Both the position numbers and the translations under genes were made by a program. Shown one piece after another: positions 51,951-59,085 of a stretch of DNA of 64,000 bases. A model generated the notes under the pieces. That model was not told where the DNA came from and searched no databases. It worked only from the letters and a program-made list of their open reading frames with translations. How positions within the stretch are numbered: position 1 is the first letter of the stretch; each line of letters opens with the position of its first letter. The stretch lies in the NCBI GenBank assembly GCA_001898965.1, contig MKVW01000003.1, positions 328,844 through 392,843 on the forward strand, given 5' to 3'. The stretch comes from Rhizobiales bacterium 62-17. GTDB taxonomy: Bacteria > Pseudomonadota > Alphaproteobacteria > Rhizobiales > Beijerinckiaceae.

Positions 51951-52616
51951 ATGACCACCCTGACCACCACGCCGCTGGCCCCGCTGCTCGACCGGCTGTT
52001 CAGCGAAGCTGACGCCACGCAGCCGGCGATGAGCGCTTTCGTGAGCGACCTTTCGTCCGAGGAGCGGGCGCGCCTCATGCGCAGCAAAACCGACTATCTC
52101 GATCTCTACGGCCGGCTGAAAGATCTGCCGCTGCCGGTGTCGCGCGAGACGGGTGCGCTGCTGTACATGCTGGCCCGTGGCGCGCGGGCGCGTTCGATCG
52201 TCGAATTCGGCACGTCGTTTGGTATTTCGACTCTGCATCTGGCGGCGGCGCTGCGTGACAATGGTGGCGGTCGCCTGATCACCAGTGAATTCGAACCCTC
52301 GAAGATCGCCCGTGCCCGCGACAATCTCACCGCCGGCGGCCTCATCGATCTCGTCGAAATTCGCGAAGGCGATGCGCTGCAGACGCTGAGCTTCGATCTG
52401 CCCGAGACGATCGACCTTCTGCTGCTCGATGGCGCCAAAGCGCTTTATCCCGATGTCTTGAGCCTGGTGGAAAGCCGTCTCAAGCCCGGGGCCTTCATCG
52501 TCGCCGATAATGCCGACTATTGCCCCGATTATCTCAAGCGCGTGCGTGCGCCATCAGGCGGCTACATGTCGACGGCCTTCGGCGAGGACGTGGAGCTGTC
52601 GATGCGGCTTGCCTGA
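51951..52616 (+). CDS. class I SAM-dependent O-methyltransferase
   Basis: A 221-residue methyltransferase of the catechol/caffeoyl-CoA O-methyltransferase type: SIVEFGTSFGISTLHLAAAL (motif I), RLITSEFEPSKIARARDNL, IDLLLLDGAKALYPDVLSLVESRLKPGAFIVADN. It uses SAM and probably a divalent metal. Regulated presumably by the divergent TetR gene. Substrate unknown. The downstream MFS gene is on the same strand after a structured leader. Confidence 0.85.
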   Translation: MTTLTTTPLAPLLDRLFSEADATQPAMSAFVSDLSSEERARLMRSKTDYLDLYGRLKDLPLPVSRETGALLYMLARGARARSIVEFGTSFGISTLHLAAALRDNGGGRLITSEFEPSKIARARDNLTAGGLIDLVEIREGDALQTLSFDLPETIDLLLLDGAKALYPDVLSLVESRLKPGAFIVADNADYCPDYLKRVRAPSGGYMSTAFGEDVELSMRLA

Positions 52617-52649
52617 TCTCGTCTCTTAAACTCACCGCTGCCCGGCAGC

Positions 52650-52747
52650 CGTAAGCGTTCACGTCAACCAACGCATTGACCGACCTCGTTCGGCAGTGCG
52701 TTGGCTTATCCGGCGCACTCCATCGAGGATCTTTTTGGAGTGCAGAC
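52650..52747 (+). promoter_or_regulatory. structured 5' leader of the MFS gene with sequestered Shine-Dalgarno
   Basis: Two hairpins precede the ATG at 52748. The first pairs CCAACGCA (52668) with TGCGTTGG (52697) and holds an inner CCGA/TCGG hairpin. An upstream GCGTT (52655) could pair instead with the AACGC arm, giving an alternative fold. The second is a perfect 8-bp stem, GCACTCCA (52715) with TGGAGTGC (52736), whose right arm contains the GGAG that should bind the ribosome 7 bases before the ATG. The layout suggests translational control. Confidence 0.5.
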
Positions 52748-53935
52748 ATGTCTGCGATTGTTCAGCCCAATCTTGCTTATCGTCACGTTCTCGTTCTGAC
52801 AGGGGCATTGTTTCTCTCTTATCTTGCGGTGGCGATGTCGCTGCCGGCTGTGTCGCTCTTCGTCGTCAACGATCTCAATCTGAGCAATGCCTATGGCGGC
52901 TTGGCCGTCGGTATTGCCTTTCTGTCGACGATCATCACGCGCGGCCAGGCCGGCGCGTTCACCGATAAACTCGGCGGTAAGCTCGTCATGCAACGCGGCC
53001 TCGTTCTCTATGCGGTCGCAGGCCTGATCTGCCTGCTCGCCGGCTTGCCGCAACTGCCCGTCACTGGACGTTATGCCGTGCTGATCGTCGGGCGTCTGCT
53101 GCTGGGCTTAGGCGAAAGTTTCGCCATGGTGGCCATGGTCGGTTGGGCAATCGGCCTCATGGGCCATGGGCGCTCCGGCCAGGTGCTCTCGCTCGTCGGC
53201 ATGGGCATGTATGGCGCTTTCGCCGCCGGTGGTCCGCTGGGCCTGGCCTTGCTCGACCACATCGGCTTTGCCGGTTTGATGATGGTGTGCACGGCCTTGC
53301 CCCTGGTCGGGCTGATCGGCATCCATTGGTTGCCGGCGGTGGCGCCGCAGGCGGGTCAGCGCGAACCGTTCTGGCGGATCATCGGCCGCATCTGGCGTGC
53401 CGGTGCCGCCGTCAGCCTGCAAGGCGTCGGCTTCGCGGCACTGGGCGCTTTCTTCGCGCTCTATGTGATGAGCCATGGCTGGCCCTATGCCGGGCTCGGC
53501 CTCACCTTCTTCGGTGTCGGTTTCGTCGGCATGCGCTTGCTCTGCGGCCACTTGCCCGATCGCATCGGCGGCACCCGCGTCGCCGCCGTCTCGCTCGCGG
53601 TGGAAGCCTGCGGCCAGTATCTGCTCTGGCTGGCGCCCGGGCCGGAGCTGGCGCTCGTCGGTGCTTTGCTGACTGGGCTTGGTTGTTCGATGGTGTTTCC
53701 GTCGATGGGCTCGGAAGTCGTCAAGCAAGTGCCGCCGCATCTGCGCGGCACGGCGGTCGGCGGCTTCGCCGCCTTCCAGGATCTCGCCTATGGCGCGACC
53801 GGGCCGGTGGTGGGCGTGCTGGCGGATTATTCCGGCTATTCGAGCGTGTTCCTGATCGGCGGTCTGGCGGCGACACTGGGCGTGTGGTTGGCGCTGGGGG
53901 TGCGCAGATCGATGGCGCAGCCGCAACAGGCCTGA
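52748..53935 (+). CDS. MFS transporter (YfcJ/YhhS-like)
   Basis: A 395-residue 12-helix MFS protein: LFLSYLAVAMSLPAVSLFVVNDLNLSNAYGGLAVGIAFL, then the DKLGGKLVMQRG loop and GRLLLGLGESFAMVAMVGWAIGL. The pattern is that of the arabinose-exporter-like YhhS/YfcJ family. The ATG at the end of the leader hairpins was chosen (GGAG 7 bases upstream); an upstream frame start lies in the hairpin region. A decayed copy of part of its 3' half is found at 55290-55470. The gene ends in an ATCACGTTTC palindrome. Confidence 0.85.
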   Translation: MSAIVQPNLAYRHVLVLTGALFLSYLAVAMSLPAVSLFVVNDLNLSNAYGGLAVGIAFLSTIITRGQAGAFTDKLGGKLVMQRGLVLYAVAGLICLLAGLPQLPVTGRYAVLIVGRLLLGLGESFAMVAMVGWAIGLMGHGRSGQVLSLVGMGMYGAFAAGGPLGLALLDHIGFAGLMMVCTALPLVGLIGIHWLPAVAPQAGQREPFWRIIGRIWRAGAAVSLQGVGFAALGAFFALYVMSHGWPYAGLGLTFFGVGFVGMRLLCGHLPDRIGGTRVAAVSLAVEACGQYLLWLAPGPELALVGALLTGLGCSMVFPSMGSEVVKQVPPHLRGTAVGGFAAFQDLAYGATGPVVGVLADYSGYSSVFLIGGLAATLGVWLALGVRRSMAQPQQA

Positions 53936-53972
53936 CGCCAGAGGGGCAACACCACGCATGAGCCTTTGCAAG

Positions 53973-53999
53973 ATCACGTTTCGGAAGAAACGTGATTTT
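53973..53999 (+). repeat. ATCACGTTTC-type palindrome / possible terminator
   Basis: ATCACGTTTC-GGAA-GAAACGTGAT, a perfect 10-bp stem followed by TTT, just before the end of the convergent RES toxin gene. Could terminate the MFS transcript. Confidence 0.6.
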
Positions 54000-54001
54000 G
54001 C

Positions 54002-54778
54002 TTAAGCGCGTTTGCGCTCCCAATTCAGAGCGGCAATGCGCTGATCGGCGGCGAAAGCGTCGCGCGGAAATTCCAGCGCCTGTTGCGGAAACTCGCACAG
54101 GGCTTGGACGCCCGACGTGTTCAGGCGAATTCGCCATGTCTGGCGGCTGACCGGAGCGGCTTGAGAAAATGTCCGGCACGTCAGGATCGCCAGATTGTGC
54201 CCTCGGGCGGGGTCGCGCACCGACTGGTAGCGGATGACATCGGCATCGGCTGTTCTGGCGGCATCGGCGAAAGCCTGGCAGCCTGCGTAATCGATGGGAT
54301 CGGTCCAGATCGCGGCGTCGGCCGCCAGGGGCGCGCTGGTCAGATCGAGAAGACGGGCCGTGGAGATGCCGGCGGAAAACGCGGTGTATTCGGCGGCGTT
54401 GGAGGGCCAGGGCGTGGCGGGGGACTCGGCGAAGAACAACAGCCGGTAGAAAGCCATTTCGGCCACGGCCGTCGGGGCGCTCTCCGAAGCATAATAAAGA
54501 CCGGGCGTGCGCCCGGCGCGCCGGAAGCGCGAGCCGCGTGGGTAGGGGGCGCCGTAGCGGAAGGGCGTTGCCAGCAGGAAGTCGAGGTGCCGGCAGTCCA
54601 GGGGGATCGCCGGCTTGGTTGCTTCGATCAAATCCTCAAGCAGAGCCTGCTCGGCGAGCGTATCGGTCAGCTTCAGCGTGGAGACGCGGTGCTGCGCCTC
54701 GACGAGCCGCCAGCACACACCCTCGAAGCTGCGAAACTCAGACGAGAGCGCGACGCGCGTCCAGATAGCCGATGACAT
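54002..54778 (-). CDS. RES-domain toxin
   Basis: A 258-residue RES-family protein. RES toxins of type II systems degrade NAD+ (MbcT-like). The family pattern is visible around GSRFRRAGRTPGLYYASESAPTAVAEMAFYRL (Arg and Glu of the R-E-S set) and RGHNLAILTCRTFS late in the chain. It starts inside the 3' end of the antitoxin gene (41-base overlap), so translation is coupled. Together they form a toxin-antitoxin operon next to the SIR2 gene; both would act on NAD+. Confidence 0.85.
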   Translation of the reverse strand: MSSAIWTRVALSSEFRSFEGVCWRLVEAQHRVSTLKLTDTLAEQALLEDLIEATKPAIPLDCRHLDFLLATPFRYGAPYPRGSRFRRAGRTPGLYYASESAPTAVAEMAFYRLLFFAESPATPWPSNAAEYTAFSAGISTARLLDLTSAPLAADAAIWTDPIDYAGCQAFADAARTADADVIRYQSVRDPARGHNLAILTCRTFSQAAPVSRQTWRIRLNTSGVQALCEFPQQALEFPRDAFAADQRIAALNWERKRA

Positions 54779-55121
54779 CGATGAGTCCGCTGATGGTTTG
54801 CACTTTCTCGATCGGCCGGGCGTCGAGGGCGGTGTTGGGATTGGTCAGCCAGCGCGCGGCCACCTGCGTGTCGCCGCCAACGATGGAATCGAGCGAGCGA
54901 AACAGGCGCACGAAAAGGACGGCCAGCTCGAAGGGCTTCGTGCCCGGCTCAAGCCCAAACTCGCCGCGCTTCATGCGCGACACCGTCGCCTCGCTGACAC
55001 CGATGACAAGCGCCAGGATGCGGGCGGTGACATCCAACTGATCCGCCGCCCGGACAACGGCCCGCGTGATGACGCCACCGGCTTCCGGGGTCGCGGTGGG
55101 CGAGAGGCCAGGGGTGGGCAT
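54738..55121 (-). CDS. Xre/MbcA/ParS-type antitoxin of the RES toxin
   Basis: A 127-residue antitoxin: an N-terminal HTH (about 28-55, LDVTARILALVIGVSEATVSRMKRGE) and a C-terminal MbcA/ParS (DUF2384) domain (about 65-125, ELAVLFVRLFRSLDSIVGGDTQVAARWLTNPNTALDARPIEKVQTISGLIDVIGYLD). It neutralises the toxin and represses the operon. The start MPTPGLSPTATP was chosen from AAAGGA about 7 bases upstream. A CTTTC-TTTG-GAAAG dyad overlaps this site. Confidence 0.85.
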   Translation of the reverse strand: MPTPGLSPTATPEAGGVITRAVVRAADQLDVTARILALVIGVSEATVSRMKRGEFGLEPGTKPFELAVLFVRLFRSLDSIVGGDTQVAARWLTNPNTALDARPIEKVQTISGLIDVIGYLDARRALV

Positions 55122-55129
55122 GGCAAATC

Positions 55130-55143
55130 CTTTCTTTGGAAAG
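55130..55143. promoter_or_regulatory. dyad at the antitoxin ribosome-binding site
   Basis: CTTTC-TTTG-GAAAG just upstream of the antitoxin start. A related GGAAAGGA lies about 40 bases further out. Spacing and position fit autoregulatory operator half-sites of an Xre-type antitoxin, in an AT-rich stretch that includes CATATT as a possible -10. Confidence 0.35.
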
Positions 55144-55289
55144 AATATGCTAATTAAATACCTAAGGAAAGGAAAATCATGTGGGCGCTTGAGGCGACCT
55201 CTTGCTACCAAACGGCGTCATTGCGGGAACATTGAGTTGATTTTACTGCGGAATTTATGCCTGGAGCCTGGATATTCTTGTGATCCCTT

Positions 55290-55470
55290 GGCCGGGTGCC
55301 TTGCCGGGGCTTGGGGTGCTCGATGGTGGTTTCCGGCCATTGGGCTCGGAAGTCGTCAAGCAAGGCGCCGCTGCGGCTGCGTGGCACAGCGGCGGCCGCC
55401 TTCCAGAATCTCGCTAATGGGGCGATGGGCCGGTGATCGGTGTGCTGGCGGATTGCTTAGGTTATCCGAT
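55290..55470 (+). pseudogene. decayed fragment of an MFS transporter gene
   Basis: This stretch is plainly similar to 53660-53830 of the intact MFS gene (for example GGGCTCGGAAGTCGTCAAGC and GTGCTGGCGGATT are shared). It has small indels and an in-frame stop near 55415, and no upstream or downstream remainder. It corresponds to the GLGCSMVFPSMGSEVVKQ ... GVLADYSGYS region. It is a truncated, non-functional paralogue lying between the toxin-antitoxin operon and the SIR2 gene. Confidence 0.75.
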
Positions 55471-55549
55471 CACCGGCTGTGAGGCTCGGGGTATGGATGG
55501 CGGTGAGTGTGCATCGACGCCGCCGTACAGCCGCAAGAGGCATGACATG

Positions 55550-55578
55550 AAAAAGGGCGGCCTGATAAGGCTGCCCTT
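55550..55578 (-). terminator. terminator of the SIR2 gene
   Basis: On the minus strand AAGGGCAGCC and GGCCGCCCTT pair (one G-U), with loop TTATCA and a following T run, about 50 bases after the SIR2 gene stop. Confidence 0.75.
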
Positions 55579-55628
55579 GTCCTTCCGGGTTATGGTCCGC
55601 AGGCACATCCCTCTGTCACGTCGGGCCG

Positions 55629-58600
55629 CTACGCAGAGGTCGTGGCGGTGCGAGCAGGGTCTGCAAGTTGGGGAACAGCAGTCATCGCGGCAACTCGGCC
55701 AGGCTTCATGTCAATGGCGACAGGTCCCGATCTCGTGAAACGGATATGAAAGTTCATCTCGGATCCGAAGGTGAGAGACGGCCAATCATCCGGAGATGCT
55801 TGATCATGTCGACCATAAATGTCTTTAGGATAGGCTGTAGATTTCACAAATAAATAGTTGAGCTCTTGCTTGCAGACAATACCACTATAACGTCCGAGCA
55901 TTTTCGAAACTAGTGAATCCTGACGTGGAATAGAAGATCTCCACTCTTCAGGCGCATGCTTGTCGATGTCGACGAAGAGGTCAGCGGCATCAGAGGCTGA
56001 TCCCATAAGAAATAGGAACTGAGCATGCAGGTGACGAGATTCAAAGTTATGATCACCTTTGCTGTAGCTGCGAGCCAAATGCCCTTTAATAAGGTTGCGA
56101 TCTCCTCCGGTAGATAGAAGTAGCTTAGACACCTCAAAGTGTAATTGCTTGTCGTCTGGAAGTCGCTCTAGTGCCGATGTGAATATCTGTCCAGCTTTCT
56201 CTGTTCTGCCACGTGATGCGTAGGCATTAGCAAGTCGGATGGCGACTCCTGAACCCTTAGCGCCAAGTGCGAAAGCACGCTCCAACGCATGCAACGCTCG
56301 GTCGGGTTGATCCAAAACCTCATGGAAACGCGCTTCGACTTGTTGGAGCTCTGGACTTTCAGGAACGATCTGGCGTGAACGTGCAAGCTGATCTTCGGCC
56401 AATTTCACTTGAGTAGCGAAATAGGCAACATCGTGCTCTTTACTTGCGTCGTTCAAGCTTTCGCTCAGAGTCTCTATCTCATCGATCAGCAACTTGCAGC
56501 GACTTGTTGTGACAATTGAGTTCTTTGGTGAGCCCATCTCGTCAAGGCGTTCGCGTGCTTGCTGTCGGTATTGCGCTTTAAGTGCTGGGTTTTGTTCCCC
56601 ATGTGCTCGTCGCCGAGCTACCTCGACTTGAGTATGGATGATCGAACTCGACTTTGGAGAGAGTTCTCGGGCACGTCGAGCGAGATTCTCTGCTTCTACA
56701 AGCGATCCACGACGGTGATGCATTTCGAAGATTGCCCAGTGTTGTAAGATATGAGCTTGTTGAGGAAGCGCCGTAACTGCTGCTCTATAAATTGCTCGTC
56801 CAGCATCGACGTCTGATAAATCCTCACTTAATTTGCGACCACGTACAATATCTTGGAGCACTTGGTTATCGGTTGAATAACCGGGATCAAGCCCGTTGAT
56901 AATGCGGGTAAGCTGAGTGACTTTTTCCTCGTCAGTTGAGCAAGCGCTTCTAAATACGAATTGTGCAACGCGCGAATGGCGAGCTCGATACTGGTAATCT
57001 CCGGTGTAAGGATCTCGTAGTGTCATGACTACGTTCTCCAGTGGAGCGAAGAAATCGCGCTCATAGTCCTCGAAACGAATACCGGATATGCGCGATATCG
57101 TGCCAGCTCGCACTGGCACGGCAAATTGGTTCATGGTGGCTATGTCGAGGTAAAGGCGCTGCGCTTGTCCTGGAACAATTCGTTGATATTCTTCGAAGAC
57201 GATTTCTTCGAACCGTTTGCCCTGTGTCGCCTCGTGCAAGGCGACAAGTAGCTGGCGTTCAGCCCGCTGCTGAAAAGCCTGCACTTGTTCGGCTCGCGTC
57301 ATGTCGGCTAGCAATCCTAACGACTTGTGTCGCTCCAATAGATCAATAAGACGCTCGATCTCGCTGGTAGAAAGGTTTGCGATACGTAATTCAGTTGGAG
57401 CGAATGGTTTAAGAGGTGCACAGTAGATATTCCACTCGCTATCACGCTCGGCGCCTACTATGGTGAGTGGTACTTTATGGGTTTTTGCTAGGTTAAGCGC
57501 GGTTACGATCTGGTCTGCATATAGAGCGATACGGTCGACGAATAGGAAAATGCGCCGCCCGGTAAGTTCGTAGAGCTCGATCAAGCGTTCGCCAGCAAGT
57601 TTTCCACCCGGCTCCAACCAGAGCGTTAGAGCGTCAAAAACTGTGGCCGAATCCCAGGCTGCCCGTTTAAGAGCGATCGTTTTGCCGGCACCTCCTGGCC
57701 CACGTAGGACGAAAAGACGGGCATCAGTGGAACTAGGTGCTTCGTCCGTGACAGCTTTGAATACGAGGTCGCCGGTTAGCCTACGTTCGGCATCGAGACG
57801 CTGGATGATGGCGCCCCAACCAGTGTCGAAACCTTCGTAGAACTTCTTTGGATCCTGGCTAGAGTGCGGCAGATCTTGGTGTAAAAATGTAAAGTCTCGT
57901 TCTAATGCTGATCGGAGCTGCGGTGTTTCGGACGATTGGACTCTATAAAGGTGTCGTATCGGTAATTCTTTGACTTCTGTGGTGACAGAAAGGGAACGAA
58001 GAGGAGGGGCAAAGGCATGGTCAAGCGCCTTCATGAACTCGCCGAAACGGGCGTTGATGACGCTCACGTTCATACTCCCCCAGTAAGCAATTTCGTGCTC
58101 GGGGAGATTGGGGACGACAAGGTAGTATCGGGGGCGATTACCCAGTCCGACAAAGCGATGTACTAGTTTGCGAATATGGCCGTCGGCCATTCGATACCCG
58201 CAAAAGACAATAGGGCTCTCTCGCGCTCGATCTTCTAAGCGAGCAAAGAGGCGTGAGCGGCCGTTCATGTAGCGGTCATAATGTTCATGCGAAAGGACGG
58301 GTGGTAGCGCAGGATCATGAAATTGTTCAAGGCACCCGTGAAGTTTTAGGTACTCCACGGGAGCAGTTACAGCCTGCATTCGCTGCTCAACGGGTTCGGT
58401 ATCGCGAACGAATGTGACTAGGTTCTGTAAACGGCTATTTGTTGCCGCGTAGGCGCGCTCAAGAAGCAAGTCGTAGTTAGTAGTTGCGATAGTTCGCCAG
58501 CGAAATGTAGGCAGTAATTTGTGCGCATCAGAAGGCTCGTAGTGCGCTAGCAGTGTTCGTAGATAATCAAAGACAACACTGCCTCCGTGTGCCTGTATAG

Positions 58601-58802
58601 CCATCTCAGCAACGGACATGAGGTCGTAACCGTCCATCTCTGATTTGAAAAAGTGTTTAGCTATTGCCGCTCGTATAGCATTTCCTGACGGCGCTCCCGC
58701 TTCCATTGATGCGCCTGCACCCAAGAACAGAATCACTCGTTGCTGCTGCATGGATGCAATCAGGGTGTTCGGAATTAGGTTGAGCGAGGTGTCCGCGTTC
58801 AT
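55629..58802 (-). CDS. SIR2-domain NTPase with TPR repeats and a cold-shock-like C-terminus (putative anti-phage sensor)
   Basis: A 1057-residue protein. N-terminal SIR2-like NADase domain (about 15-265): ILFLGAGASMEAGAP, ATTNYDLLLE (Asn109, Asp111), LKLHG (His155) and VFCGYRMADGHI. Then a P-loop NTPase (about 300-680) with Walker A LRGPGGAGKTIALKRAAW (about 368-375) and FLFVDR, like STAND ATPases. TPR-type repeats follow (about 690-950), and finally a cold-shock-like OB-fold segment (about 970-1034). The start follows AGGGGG by 8 bases. Lower GC than its surroundings. SIR2-STAND proteins (Avs5-like) deplete NAD+ on sensing phage; that role is inferred here. Alternatives are other SIR2-TPR defence proteins. 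Confidence 0.85.
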   Translation of the reverse strand: MNADTSLNLIPNTLIASMQQQRVILFLGAGASMEAGAPSGNAIRAAIAKHFFKSEMDGYDLMSVAEMAIQAHGGSVVFDYLRTLLAHYEPSDAHKLLPTFRWRTIATTNYDLLLERAYAATNSRLQNLVTFVRDTEPVEQRMQAVTAPVEYLKLHGCLEQFHDPALPPVLSHEHYDRYMNGRSRLFARLEDRARESPIVFCGYRMADGHIRKLVHRFVGLGNRPRYYLVVPNLPEHEIAYWGSMNVSVINARFGEFMKALDHAFAPPLRSLSVTTEVKELPIRHLYRVQSSETPQLRSALERDFTFLHQDLPHSSQDPKKFYEGFDTGWGAIIQRLDAERRLTGDLVFKAVTDEAPSSTDARLFVLRGPGGAGKTIALKRAAWDSATVFDALTLWLEPGGKLAGERLIELYELTGRRIFLFVDRIALYADQIVTALNLAKTHKVPLTIVGAERDSEWNIYCAPLKPFAPTELRIANLSTSEIERLIDLLERHKSLGLLADMTRAEQVQAFQQRAERQLLVALHEATQGKRFEEIVFEEYQRIVPGQAQRLYLDIATMNQFAVPVRAGTISRISGIRFEDYERDFFAPLENVVMTLRDPYTGDYQYRARHSRVAQFVFRSACSTDEEKVTQLTRIINGLDPGYSTDNQVLQDIVRGRKLSEDLSDVDAGRAIYRAAVTALPQQAHILQHWAIFEMHHRRGSLVEAENLARRARELSPKSSSIIHTQVEVARRRAHGEQNPALKAQYRQQARERLDEMGSPKNSIVTTSRCKLLIDEIETLSESLNDASKEHDVAYFATQVKLAEDQLARSRQIVPESPELQQVEARFHEVLDQPDRALHALERAFALGAKGSGVAIRLANAYASRGRTEKAGQIFTSALERLPDDKQLHFEVSKLLLSTGGDRNLIKGHLARSYSKGDHNFESRHLHAQFLFLMGSASDAADLFVDIDKHAPEEWRSSIPRQDSLVSKMLGRYSGIVCKQELNYLFVKSTAYPKDIYGRHDQASPDDWPSLTFGSEMNFHIRFTRSGPVAIDMKPGRVAAMTAVPQLADPARTATTSA
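55700..55895 (-). other. coding segment for a cold-shock-like OB-fold domain
   Basis: The last 90 residues of the SIR2 protein read like a cold-shock domain: GRYSGIVCKQELNYLFV, AYPKDIYGRH, then LTFGSEMNFHIRFT and SGPVAIDM. This parallels the G-x-V ... F-x-F-I ... D-x-F-x-H ... L-x-x-G-x-x-V-x-F ... G-P-x-A pattern of CspA-type RNA/ssDNA binders, with several changes at the usual RNP aromatics. By eye only. Confidence 0.5.
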
Positions 58803-58971
58803 ATGATTTTGCCCCCTCATATTGCTCTTGTTGGTTTATCGCGTTGTCGCGACTTGATTATTATTTCTAAGCTTCAGCTTTGGGTATTGCCTCTTGTTCT
58901 GAGTATTGGATCACGCCGTTCGCTGTATGGCTATGAGCTAGAAGGCGGAAATATTTGCTTTGCTCAACCAA

Positions 58972-59005
58972 AAACAGTGACAAGCTTGCTGGCTCGTCAC
59001 TGTTT
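58972..59005. other. inverted repeat upstream of the SIR2 gene
   Basis: AAACAGTGAC and GTCACTGTTT form a perfect 10-bp dyad around a 14-base loop, in the AT-rich 283-base spacer between the SIR2 and nrdJ genes. It may be a terminator-like hairpin, an operator, or a mark of the island edge. Nothing else was recognised in this spacer. Confidence 0.45.
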
Positions 59006-59085
59006 GGGTCTTTGTTAGATGCCATCTCTCATGTAATGGCACGTTATATTAGGGCTAGCGCAAAATTGCAGTGATAATTCGCCCC

